64,000 bases of DNA from Shewanella sp. Choline-02u-19 (GTDB taxonomy: Bacteria; Pseudomonadota; Gammaproteobacteria; Enterobacterales; Shewanellaceae), in the NCBI RefSeq assembly GCF_002836205.1, contig NZ_PJBE01000012.1, forward strand, positions 62,001 to 126,000. The letters are read 5' to 3'. A model generated the notes under the pieces. The model worked only from the letters and a program-made list of their open reading frames with translations. It was not told the DNA's origin and did no database searches. Below, in pieces: positions 36,475 to 43,550 of this stretch. Within the stretch, counting starts at the first letter, position 1, and the number at the start of each line of letters is the position of its first letter. Both the position numbers and the translations under genes were made by a program.

Positions 36475-37857
36475 ATGAACCAGAGAGTAAATGATATGAA
36501 GCCACTTCCTTCCGCTGTATCGGTACTAATTGTTGACGATGAGCCTGGTATGCGCAGTTTTTTGAAAAAGGCACTCGCCAAGAAATTTGCATTGGTAGAA
36601 ACCGCTTCCAGTGTTGAGGATGCAGAACAACTGCGCTCGCGTTGTCATTTTGATCTGCTGATTGTCGATATTCGCTTACCTGGCCGATCAGGTATTGAAT
36701 GGCATGAAGCGCTCAATGATCAAGAGAGACGTTCTGACATCATCTTTATGACGGGTTATGCCGATATGGACGTAGCCATCAAAGCGCTTCGTGCTGGCGC
36801 GTCAGACTTTATTATGAAACCCTTCCATCTCGAGCAAATGATGAAAGCGGTTGACCGCTGTATTGAGCGACGCTTATTGAAGCGTGAAAATTTAATGCTG
36901 CGCCGTGAAGTCTCATTCAATCAGTCGTCCACCATTATTGGCCAAAGCGATGCCATGACTGAGGTCAAAGATGTCATTGCGCGCGTCGCACCGACGAATG
37001 CCGTAGTGTTAATCGAAGGGGAGTCGGGAACCGGCAAAGAGCTGGTGGCTAGACAATTACACATATTAAGCGGACGCCAAGGGCCATTTGTCCCGGTCAA
37101 TTGTGGTGCGATAGCGCCAGAGCTGCTTGAGAGTGAACTATTTGGTCATTCTGCAGGCGCATTTACGGGGGCAAAGGGGAACCGTGAAGGACTGTTTAGC
37201 TTTGCTTCGGGTGGCACTCTTTTCCTTGATGAAATCGGTGAGATGCCGTTAAAAATGCAAACTGCTTTACTGCGCGTATTAGAGCAGAAAACCATAAGAC
37301 CCGTGGGCAGTGAGAAAGAGATCAATATTGATGTCCGAGTGCTTGCGGCGACTAATCGTAAGTTATCTGAAGAGGTCGAGGCGGGTAATTTTAGACGTGA
37401 TCTTTACTATCGCTTAAATGTCCTCGATATAGTCATTCCGCCACTACGAGATAGACCGGAAGATATCGTTGAGCTGACACATCACTTTACCTGCCAATTG
37501 GCCGCGGAACTTGGGGTTAAAGAGGTGGTTTGGAGTCATGAAGATTTGCTTAAACTACAACAACACGAATGGCCTGGTAATATCCGCGAGCTGCGTAATA
37601 TGATTGAACGCTGTATATTACTCGGCAAACCACCTGCCGAGTACTGGAAAGCTCAGCCTAAGGCTGAGATGGTTGTCGAATCAGGCTATCCGCTGCAATG
37701 GGCCTTGAAGGATGTTGAGCGTGACCACGTGACTCGAGTTGTGGATATACACGGTGGTAATAAATCAGCGGCAGCCAGAGATCTTGGCGTGTCGCGTAAA
37801 ACGCTAGACCGCAAGTACAAAGAGTGGTTTGGCGGCGAAAAGAACATTGAAGAATAA
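36475..37857 (+). CDS. Sigma-54-dependent response regulator (NtrC family)
   Basis: This 460-residue activator has a receiver domain (acidic pocket DDE at 21-23, phospho-acceptor D65), an AAA+ domain with Walker A GESGTGKE, the sigma-54 contact loop GAFTGA and Walker B LFLDEIGEMP, and a Fis-type helix-turn-helix at the end (NKSAAARDLGVSRKTLDRKYKEW). A second in-frame ATG at 36496 has a better AGAGAG site and could be the true start. It diverges from tupA and is followed by its kinase after 22 bases. Targets are unknown; the tup operon is an obvious candidate by position only. Confidence 0.92.
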   Translation: MNQRVNDMKPLPSAVSVLIVDDEPGMRSFLKKALAKKFALVETASSVEDAEQLRSRCHFDLLIVDIRLPGRSGIEWHEALNDQERRSDIIFMTGYADMDVAIKALRAGASDFIMKPFHLEQMMKAVDRCIERRLLKRENLMLRREVSFNQSSTIIGQSDAMTEVKDVIARVAPTNAVVLIEGESGTGKELVARQLHILSGRQGPFVPVNCGAIAPELLESELFGHSAGAFTGAKGNREGLFSFASGGTLFLDEIGEMPLKMQTALLRVLEQKTIRPVGSEKEINIDVRVLAATNRKLSEEVEAGNFRRDLYYRLNVLDIVIPPLRDRPEDIVELTHHFTCQLAAELGVKEVVWSHEDLLKLQQHEWPGNIRELRNMIERCILLGKPPAEYWKAQPKAEMVVESGYPLQWALKDVERDHVTRVVDIHGGNKSAAARDLGVSRKTLDRKYKEWFGGEKNIEE

Positions 37858-37879
37858 CGCGTTAGTCAGGAGAGTTTAG

Positions 37880-40015
37880 GTGTCATTTTTTTCCAATATA
37901 TTCGGTGTTAGCTGGCAGCAGATGCAGGCAAAGGTGCGCTATCGCATTCTTATTCTGACCCTGCTACCGATTTTGTTAACACTGGTTAGCCTAGTGTTTA
38001 TTACCATCTATTGGAATATAAGCTACACAGGAAAGCAGCTCTTTATGAAAGTAAAAGCTGATTTAACGGTGGCTAACAATACCCTTATTTCAGTGCAAAC
38101 CATTCAAGAGAAGCAACTTGAACTGGTAATGGAATCCTGGGCATTTCAAAATGACTTCAGAAAGCTAAATTTCAATGGGAAATTGACTAGAGAAGAGCTG
38201 AGACAGCAACTCACTTTGGCTAAAGTTGATATCGATTTAGACTTCTTACGTTTGATCACTGTCGCTGAAGCGGCGGCAGACCCTGACATACGCCAAATGT
38301 TACCTCATATTGAGGGTCACGAACCATTTTCTGGGTTAATGGTGTTATCACCCAGTCGCCTTTCTCGTATTGATCCTGTTCTGGCGGAACAAGCCAAAGT
38401 GACGGTGATGAAAACGCAAAGAGCGATGGAGCCAGTCAAGACGGAAGAGAAGCGCGGTTTATTAAGTCGTTCATTGCTGCCTCTCCCGGACGCATCAGGC
38501 AATGTGGCTTGGTACTTAGATGGTGGTATTTTATTAAATCGAGATAGTCGTATTGTCGACCATATTCGTGATCTCGTTTATGACAAGGGAACATTGCCCG
38601 ATCGCTCCATCGGCACAGTGACCATCTTTCTCGATAATATCCGTATTAGCACCAACGTCCCGTTGCACTTTTTTCCCAAAGGAGATGAGGAACGTGGCAG
38701 AGCACTCGGCAGTTTAGTGTCATCAGAGGTACGTGAAAAAGTCTTAAATCAAGGCCTGTTATGGGTTGATCGCGCCTTTGTATTTAATGACTGGTTTATC
38801 TCGGCTTATGCCCCTTTAAAGGACGTGCAAGGTAAACGTATCGGTATGATCTATACCGGATTCTCTGAATCTCCCTTTATCCATAACTATTTACTCAATA
38901 TTATCGAACTCGGTACTATTTTAATGTTGGTGTTATTGGTTTCTGGCTGGTTGGTTTATCGCGGAGCCTACAGTTTATTGCAACCCATTGAGCGCATCCA
39001 TCATGTTGTAAAAGCGGTGCAATCTGGGCGTGACTTACGTATTGGTTCATTGGGCCTAGATAGTGGCAATGAGCTGTCGAATCTTGCTGAACAGTTCGAC
39101 CGTATGCTGGATCTGTTACAACGTCGCAATACTCAGATCCAAGCCGCTGCAGAGCAACTGGAAGTCAAAGTTGAAGAGCGCACTCGCAGCCTGCAGGAAA
39201 AAACGGAAGAGCTGCAAGCGAACGTTGCCTTGCTTAATGAAACCCGTCAACAGCTGGTGATCAATGAAAAATTAACCGCGTTAGGTGAGTTGACTGCGGG
39301 CATCGCCCACGAAATTAATAACCCTACCGCCGTGATCCTCGGCAACATGGAACTGTTAAAATACGAATTAGGTGATAAGGCTGAAGCCGTCGAAGAAGAG
39401 ATCGAGTTGGTGATTCAGCAAGTAGGACGTATCAGTACCATTATTCGTAGTTTGTTGCAGTACAGCCGCCCCGGAGAGTTCAACGCCCCGCTGGAAATGC
39501 ATCAAATTACACCGATTATTGAAGAGATGTTAGTTCTGGTACGTCACTCAATACAAACGCAAAAAGTAACTCTAAGGCAGGAGCTTAATGCGAGTTACCC
39601 TGTTCAAGTTAACCGCCCACAATTATTGCAGGTATTGATTAATATTGTGGTCAACGCCGCCCATGCAATTGATGATAAGGGTCAGATATGGATCCGTACA
39701 TACGACTGGGTACAACGTGGTGAGCTTGTTGGAGTTAAAATAGAGATTGAAGATGAGGGTAAAGGTATTCCCGAAGAGGAACTTAATCGCATTTTTGACC
39801 CTTTCTACACCACGCGTAAAGATGGTACTGGTCTAGGACTATCATTAAGCTACGGTATTATTAAGCGTATTGGTGGCACTATTGAAGTGAGTTCAACGGT
39901 AGGTAAAGGCAGTTTGTTCACTATTGGTTTGTATCATACCGCCGTAGAAGAACAGACAAATACCCCCTACGAAGGCTTACAATTACACGGCCATCGCCCC
40001 GAGTTCGAGCAATAA
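37880..40015 (+). CDS. Membrane sensor histidine kinase with Cache-like periplasmic domain
   Basis: This 711-residue kinase starts at a GTG preceded by CAGGAGAG. One helix lies at about residues 22-45, a long periplasmic single-Cache-like region spans about 46-330 (with ending GKRIGMIYTGFSESPF), and a second helix follows at about 340-360. It then has a HAMP domain, a coiled coil, a His-kinase motif (LTAGIAHEINNPTAVI) and an ATPase domain with DGTGLGLSLSYGI. It is the partner of the sigma-54 regulator just upstream. The ligand is unknown. Confidence 0.9.
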   Translation: MSFFSNIFGVSWQQMQAKVRYRILILTLLPILLTLVSLVFITIYWNISYTGKQLFMKVKADLTVANNTLISVQTIQEKQLELVMESWAFQNDFRKLNFNGKLTREELRQQLTLAKVDIDLDFLRLITVAEAAADPDIRQMLPHIEGHEPFSGLMVLSPSRLSRIDPVLAEQAKVTVMKTQRAMEPVKTEEKRGLLSRSLLPLPDASGNVAWYLDGGILLNRDSRIVDHIRDLVYDKGTLPDRSIGTVTIFLDNIRISTNVPLHFFPKGDEERGRALGSLVSSEVREKVLNQGLLWVDRAFVFNDWFISAYAPLKDVQGKRIGMIYTGFSESPFIHNYLLNIIELGTILMLVLLVSGWLVYRGAYSLLQPIERIHHVVKAVQSGRDLRIGSLGLDSGNELSNLAEQFDRMLDLLQRRNTQIQAAAEQLEVKVEERTRSLQEKTEELQANVALLNETRQQLVINEKLTALGELTAGIAHEINNPTAVILGNMELLKYELGDKAEAVEEEIELVIQQVGRISTIIRSLLQYSRPGEFNAPLEMHQITPIIEEMLVLVRHSIQTQKVTLRQELNASYPVQVNRPQLLQVLINIVVNAAHAIDDKGQIWIRTYDWVQRGELVGVKIEIEDEGKGIPEEELNRIFDPFYTTRKDGTGLGLSLSYGIIKRIGGTIEVSSTVGKGSLFTIGLYHTAVEEQTNTPYEGLQLHGHRPEFEQ

Positions 40016-40040
40016 TCCGCTCAGTGCCAGCATTTAAATA

Positions 40041-40105
40041 ATGAAAAGTCGGGATAAAAATCCTGGCTAATAAAAAGTGTGTGAGCAATGTGGTGCAGTT
40101 TCGGC
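40041..40105 (-). pseudogene. Decayed third RyhB-like unit
   Basis: Read on the minus strand, this has the RyhB core with one change (GCACCACATTGCTCACAC, where the intact units have GCACGACATT; changed base 40092), then ACACTTTT and a terminator-like stem with two mismatches (GCCAGGAT/ATCCCGAC). No Fur box or promoter like those of the two upstream units is visible before it. It therefore looks like a degenerating copy, unless it is made as part of a read-through transcript. Confidence 0.65.
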
Positions 40106-40160
40106 CCGGTCGGGCTGGAGGGCGAGTCGTTATTCACATAGCAAGATTGAAATTTTAGAC

Positions 40161-40278
40161 AAAAAAAAGCCGGGATAAAAATCCCGGCCACAAAAGAGTG
40201 TGTGAGCAATGTCGTGCTTTGCAAACTCGGGCTTAAAGGAGATGAGATTCCTTACAGCTTGATGAGTTCTTGGAACGC
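40161..40278 (-). ncRNA. ryhB: RyhB-type iron-regulated small RNA, unit 2
   Basis: Minus-strand reading gives the 20-base block AAAGCACGACATTGCTCACA (40220-40201), identical to the conserved target-pairing core of E. coli RyhB, then a perfect 8-bp GC-rich hairpin (GCCGGGAT/ATCCCGGC, loop TTTT) and eight T residues. RyhB pairs with mRNAs of iron-using proteins with the help of Hfq. The 5' end is estimated from the promoter at 40285-40313, giving about 118 bases. The upstream part (GTTCCAAGAACTCATC) is also shared with unit 1. Confidence 0.88.
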
Positions 40279-40284
40279 ATCTAA

Positions 40285-40313
40285 ATAATAATCATTATCA
40301 CTTGGGTCTGCAA
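40285..40313 (-). promoter_or_regulatory. Fur-box-containing promoter of RyhB unit 2
   Basis: On the minus strand, TTGCAG (-35, 40313-40308) and TATTAT (-10, 40290-40285) are separated by exactly 17 bases. A Fur-box-like sequence (GATAATGATTATTATTT, from 40299) covers the spacer and the -10 and matches the 19-base Fur consensus at 14 positions. Fe-Fur binding here would block transcription. Confidence 0.8.
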
Positions 40314-40438
40314 GCTTTATTTCTACTCTGCGGTTAATTAATTGAGATAAGCTTACTGCAGTCTATTTATATCCATATTTAACAATGCCTTAAATTACTT
40401 TGTGGTGGTAGATATATTAACGCATAAGAATTTAAGGC

Positions 40439-40569
40439 AAAAAAAAGCCGGGGAATAATTCCCGGCCACTTAAGAGTGTGTGAGCAATGTCGTGCTAAAA
40501 ACTAATAGAAAACTCGTTGCAGTATAAAGATGATGAGAACTTTATAGATTAACTTGAGTTTTGGAACGC
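40439..40569 (-). ncRNA. ryhB: RyhB-type iron-regulated small RNA, unit 1
   Basis: The minus strand carries AGCACGACATTGCTCACA (40496-40479), the RyhB core, followed by CACTCTTAAGTG, a 6-bp GC stem (GCCGGG/CCCGGC) and eight T residues. The unit is collinear with unit 2 over nearly its whole length, including the promoter, but differs in most of the 5' half, so the two RNAs could share targets and also have private ones. The 5' end is estimated from the promoter at 40576-40604; the length is about 131 bases. Confidence 0.87.
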
Positions 40570-40575
40570 ACATTA

Positions 40576-40604
40576 ATAGTAATGATTCTCATTTGTGTTT
40601 GCAA
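40576..40604 (-). promoter_or_regulatory. Fur-box-containing promoter of RyhB unit 1
   Basis: On the minus strand, TTGCAA (-35, 40604-40599) and TACTAT (-10, 40581-40576) are 17 bases apart. The spacer holds AAATGAGAATCATTA, the centre of a Fur box (13 of 19 consensus positions). The arrangement is the same as at unit 2. Confidence 0.78.
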
Positions 40605-40881
40605 GTTTTATTATTAATTTTTATCTCCGAGTCGTTTTTGCAAGTGAGTTTTATTTTACTCAATACCGTTATCCGAGATCTTCTAGAAACATTCCGCCCA
40701 GTCAGCTGTAAAATACATCTGCAATTTATTCGTCAATTCTAAGTCGGTGACTTCGCCATCGAGCGAGCATGTTTTCCACACTCATTCATTTAGCCTGTTC
40801 ACCGATAATATCTCTCAAAAAATGAGGTGAAGGTGAATATAAAGGCTAAATTATAGTCAGGCTGCTGAGCCGAGAGTGGCG

Positions 40882-41541
40882 CTATAGCAGGGTTTTACGA
40901 CCGGTCTCCTGCAAAATTTTCTCTTGCAGTACTTTTAATAGCAGACCGTAAACCGGTAAAAATAGACCCAGGCTAACGATGAGCTTGAAACCATAATCAA
41001 CACTGGCAATCTCAGGCCAATTAGCAGCCATAAAACTATCTGTTGAGGCGTAAAAAGCCAGAGAGAAAAAGACGATCGTATCAACAAGGTTGCCTATGAT
41101 GGTTGAGGCCGCTGGGGCAACCCACCAAGACTTCGTTTGTCTTAACTTGGCAAATACAAAGATATCCATAAGCTGACCTATAAAATAGGCTGCAAAGCTT
41201 GCAAAGGCGATACGAAATACAAAGCTGTTGAATTCTAGTAGGGCTGCTGCACCTTGAAAGCTGCCTTGATGGAACACCACACCCATTAAGTAAGAGATGA
41301 CGAGTGCGGGGAGCATGGCTAGAAAAATAATCTTTCTGGCGGCCTGCTGACCAAAAATTCTGACGGTAAGATCGGTCGCAAGATAAACAAATGGAAAGCT
41401 AAAAGCGCCCCATGTGGTATGCAGTTCGAAGATCTGAAAGGGTAATTGCACCAAGTAATTACTGGTACAAATAATCACTATGTGAAAGCCTGCTAAAAGC
41501 AGTAACGCGCGGCGAACCTGCGTTGGAGATAACATCAACAT
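40882..41541 (-). CDS. yhhQ: Queuosine precursor transporter (YhhQ/VUT family)
   Basis: This 219-residue inner-membrane protein has about six helices and the VUT-family blocks YLATDLTVRIFGQQAARKIIF and FASFAAYFIGQLMDIFVFAKLRQ...WWVAPAASTIIGNLVDTIVFFSLAF. E. coli YhhQ imports 7-cyano-7-deazaguanine and related queuosine precursors. A preQ1-type aptamer candidate ends at the Shine-Dalgarno site, which agrees with this substrate. The ATG is at 41541, with AAGG nine bases upstream. Confidence 0.9.
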   Translation of the reverse strand: MLMLSPTQVRRALLLLAGFHIVIICTSNYLVQLPFQIFELHTTWGAFSFPFVYLATDLTVRIFGQQAARKIIFLAMLPALVISYLMGVVFHQGSFQGAAALLEFNSFVFRIAFASFAAYFIGQLMDIFVFAKLRQTKSWWVAPAASTIIGNLVDTIVFFSLAFYASTDSFMAANWPEIASVDYGFKLIVSLGLFLPVYGLLLKVLQEKILQETGRKTLL

Positions 41542-41547
41542 CTTGTG

Positions 41548-41585
41548 GCCTTTTTTAATAAATCGGGCGGGGTGAGGGAACCCGC
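41548..41585 (-). ncRNA. Candidate preQ1-I riboswitch upstream of yhhQ
   Basis: The minus-strand leader reads GCGGGTTCCCTCACCCCGC, a 5-bp stem (GCGGG/CCCGC) with the preQ1-like loop TTCCCTCAC, followed by an A-rich tail TTAAAAAAGG. Loop CCT can pair with tail AGG to form the H-type pseudoknot typical of preQ1-I aptamers. The tail GG is the yhhQ Shine-Dalgarno site, so ligand would block translation. The loop is a little shorter and the linker longer than in the well-studied examples, so this is a candidate call. Confidence 0.5.
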
Positions 41586-41697
41586 AATAGCGATAACCGC
41601 TATAATTTTACAATTTTTGGTTAGTAAAAATAGTGCGAACCCATAATATGGGGCGGCAAATTATAGAGCAGAATTTTTACAGAGCAAGCAGAAAAGT

Positions 41698-41726
41698 AAT
41701 GTGGCGGCTAATTTCCTGCCACATTC
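41698..41726 (-). terminator. Hairpin after menF
   Basis: AATGTGGC at 41698-41705 pairs with GCCACATT at 41718-41725. Read on the minus strand it is followed by ACTTTTC, a short T-tract, and lies 37 bases beyond the menF stop codon. Confidence 0.6.
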
Positions 41727-41761
41727 GTTGTTCAGTCACTACTTTTGGTTTGGCTGTGGTG

Positions 41762-43120
41762 TTATAACTCGGTCAATATCGACAGAATAGTGGCTAACTT
41801 GTTTTCAAGCTCAGTCCACTCTTTATCCGGCTCAGATCCTGAAACAATACCTGCACCCGCAAATAGGTTAATACGCCCTGGTTCGATAAGTGCACTGCGA
41901 ATGGCGACGGCAAACTCACTTTCATGCTTATTGAAGTAACCACACGCGCCAGCATACCAGCCTCTAGCATAGCCTTCTTGTTGGCGAATAAAGTTCATTG
42001 CCGGTTCTTTAGGGAGGCCACCAACAGCAGGGGTGGGGTGTAGCGCTTGGATCAGTTGAAAGTCATTAACTCCCGCTTTTAACTCAGCTCTAATTGAGCG
42101 GTGTAGATGCTGGATATGGCTTAGCTTAAATATGGTTGGAAACTCTTCTGCGCCAACGTAATGGCTTAGTGGACTGAGTACATCTACAATTTGCTGTCTA
42201 ACCAACTGGTTCTCATGACTGTTCTTGGTATCGTCCAACAACTCCTGTGCCAGTGCCTTGTCTTGCTCTTGATTGATCCCTCTCACCGTTGTGCCAGCAA
42301 GCGCTTCGGTAAACAGCTCTCGTTGTCTGCGTCGATATAGACGTTCAGGTGTACAAGAAATAAAAGCACTTTCAGGGGTAAATTGAAAACCAAATTGAAA
42401 ACTATTTGGATTTCTTCCCTGCCAGCAGGCAAGTAGCATCCAAGGGTCGACTGATTCATTAATCTCAAGTTGAGTTTGACGAGATAGCACGACTTTTGGA
42501 GTGTCTTTAATAAATTTTGGATGAGTAACCTGATTAACGAGCTCATTCCAGCGATAGCGATCAGGTTTATCGCTGCGACTCATTAACGCCACTTTATTGG
42601 GGGGTGTTAGCGGTTTTGGGTTATCAAGCGCTGCAATCGCTTGCAGTGCAATCGCAATCTCTTCTTCGAGGCTACTATCGGTAAAGCTAAGGTTAATCAG
42701 TAGCTTATATTCATTTCCGCTGCGGCGTAATTCAATGCGTGGCAAGATGAAACGTGCCTTGCCAAATTCTGGCCAGCTCTCATTTTTGCGATCAAAAGCA
42801 ACGCCACCGTAATAACGTATGTCTTGATTATTGGTGAGGGCGCGTTGCTTTTGGTATTCCGCTGACATTTCCAGGTCATCAACATCATCACCAAAAAAGA
42901 AATCTTTACAGCAGCCAATGGCGGCGACTTCCTCTTCGGTGTCACGCCCTTTCCAATAGACTCTAGGATAAGTCGATTGCGCTGCGAGCCAAGCAATAAC
43001 AGGGATCGCCGAAATCGTCACCGACAGCTGAATAATGGGGTCGCTGTGTGGTTGAAGAATAAAAGATGAAAGCTTGTCTGTTAAAGACTTAATAGCATGA
43101 GACAGCAAAGGGGCGGCCAA
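41762..43120 (-). CDS. menF: Isochorismate synthase, MenF type
   Basis: This 452-residue chorismate-utilising enzyme makes isochorismate, the first step of menaquinone synthesis. Its C-terminal half carries the family blocks SFQFGFQFTPESAFISCTPERL, EALAGTTVRG, VRQQIVDVLSPL, HLHRSIRAEL, LHPTPAVGGLPKEPA and WYAGACGYFNKHESEFAVAIRSALI. The start is placed at a TTG (43120) because GGAG lies six bases before it and no in-frame ATG is available; a second TTG at 43132 is less well placed. A siderophore-type isochorismate synthase is possible, but no siderophore genes are near. Confidence 0.88.
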   Translation of the reverse strand: MAAPLLSHAIKSLTDKLSSFILQPHSDPIIQLSVTISAIPVIAWLAAQSTYPRVYWKGRDTEEEVAAIGCCKDFFFGDDVDDLEMSAEYQKQRALTNNQDIRYYGGVAFDRKNESWPEFGKARFILPRIELRRSGNEYKLLINLSFTDSSLEEEIAIALQAIAALDNPKPLTPPNKVALMSRSDKPDRYRWNELVNQVTHPKFIKDTPKVVLSRQTQLEINESVDPWMLLACWQGRNPNSFQFGFQFTPESAFISCTPERLYRRRQRELFTEALAGTTVRGINQEQDKALAQELLDDTKNSHENQLVRQQIVDVLSPLSHYVGAEEFPTIFKLSHIQHLHRSIRAELKAGVNDFQLIQALHPTPAVGGLPKEPAMNFIRQQEGYARGWYAGACGYFNKHESEFAVAIRSALIEPGRINLFAGAGIVSGSEPDKEWTELENKLATILSILTEL

Positions 43121-43550
43121 TAAATACTCCAAATAGCATTTCGTGTGGGTTGTTTAGAGGTGCTGACCTCTACTTATTAATTAACCCAGTTTCAAATTGG
43201 TAATAAGAATCTTTACACAAAGTAATATCCAGTGGGAAGAGTGTCAAGTCGGTTGCTCTACTGCTGTGAGCTATCACTGACTATTTAATCATCATGCTTT
43301 AGTTTTGCACTCCGTATTTATCTTGGGTGGTGTGTTAGAGATCCTAGTTTGTTTCTTTTATGGGATTCACTGCGCCTTTTTGTCTGCCCTATCATTATGT
43401 GTGGTCAAAATGTCACAGGTGGTATTAGCCTTCTCTTCTATTTGTTCAAATTAGTCGATCTAGGTTGTTATTCCCCTATCTGTTACTTGTGCACGCAGGC
43501 TCTCTTTCTGACAATGGCTGCCATTAATGTCGTTAGGATAATGAAAACCA
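43121..43550. other. 430-base intergenic region with no supported gene
   Basis: This divergent region lies between menF and the TonB-receptor gene and must hold both promoters. It has a small hairpin (AGAGGT-GCTG-ACCTCT, 43156-43171). I looked for cobalamin, thiamine, Moco and preQ1 riboswitch signatures and a clear Fur box in front of the receptor and saw none. An open frame at 43349-43567 is low in coding character and overlaps the receptor start. Confidence 0.5.

Noticed and set aside
40021..40224. 67-codon minus-strand frame in the RyhB region
   Set aside because: It covers parts of two small RNA units and both hairpins; the repeated RNA signals explain the sequence better.
40161..40500. 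The GC hairpin repeats considered as ordinary repetitive (REP-like) elements or plus-strand terminators
   Set aside because: The T-tracts follow the stems only on the minus strand and each stem is preceded by the RyhB core and a Fur-box promoter.
43121..43550. Cobalamin or thiamine riboswitch in front of the TonB receptor
   Set aside because: No B12-box or THI-box sequence was visible on either strand.
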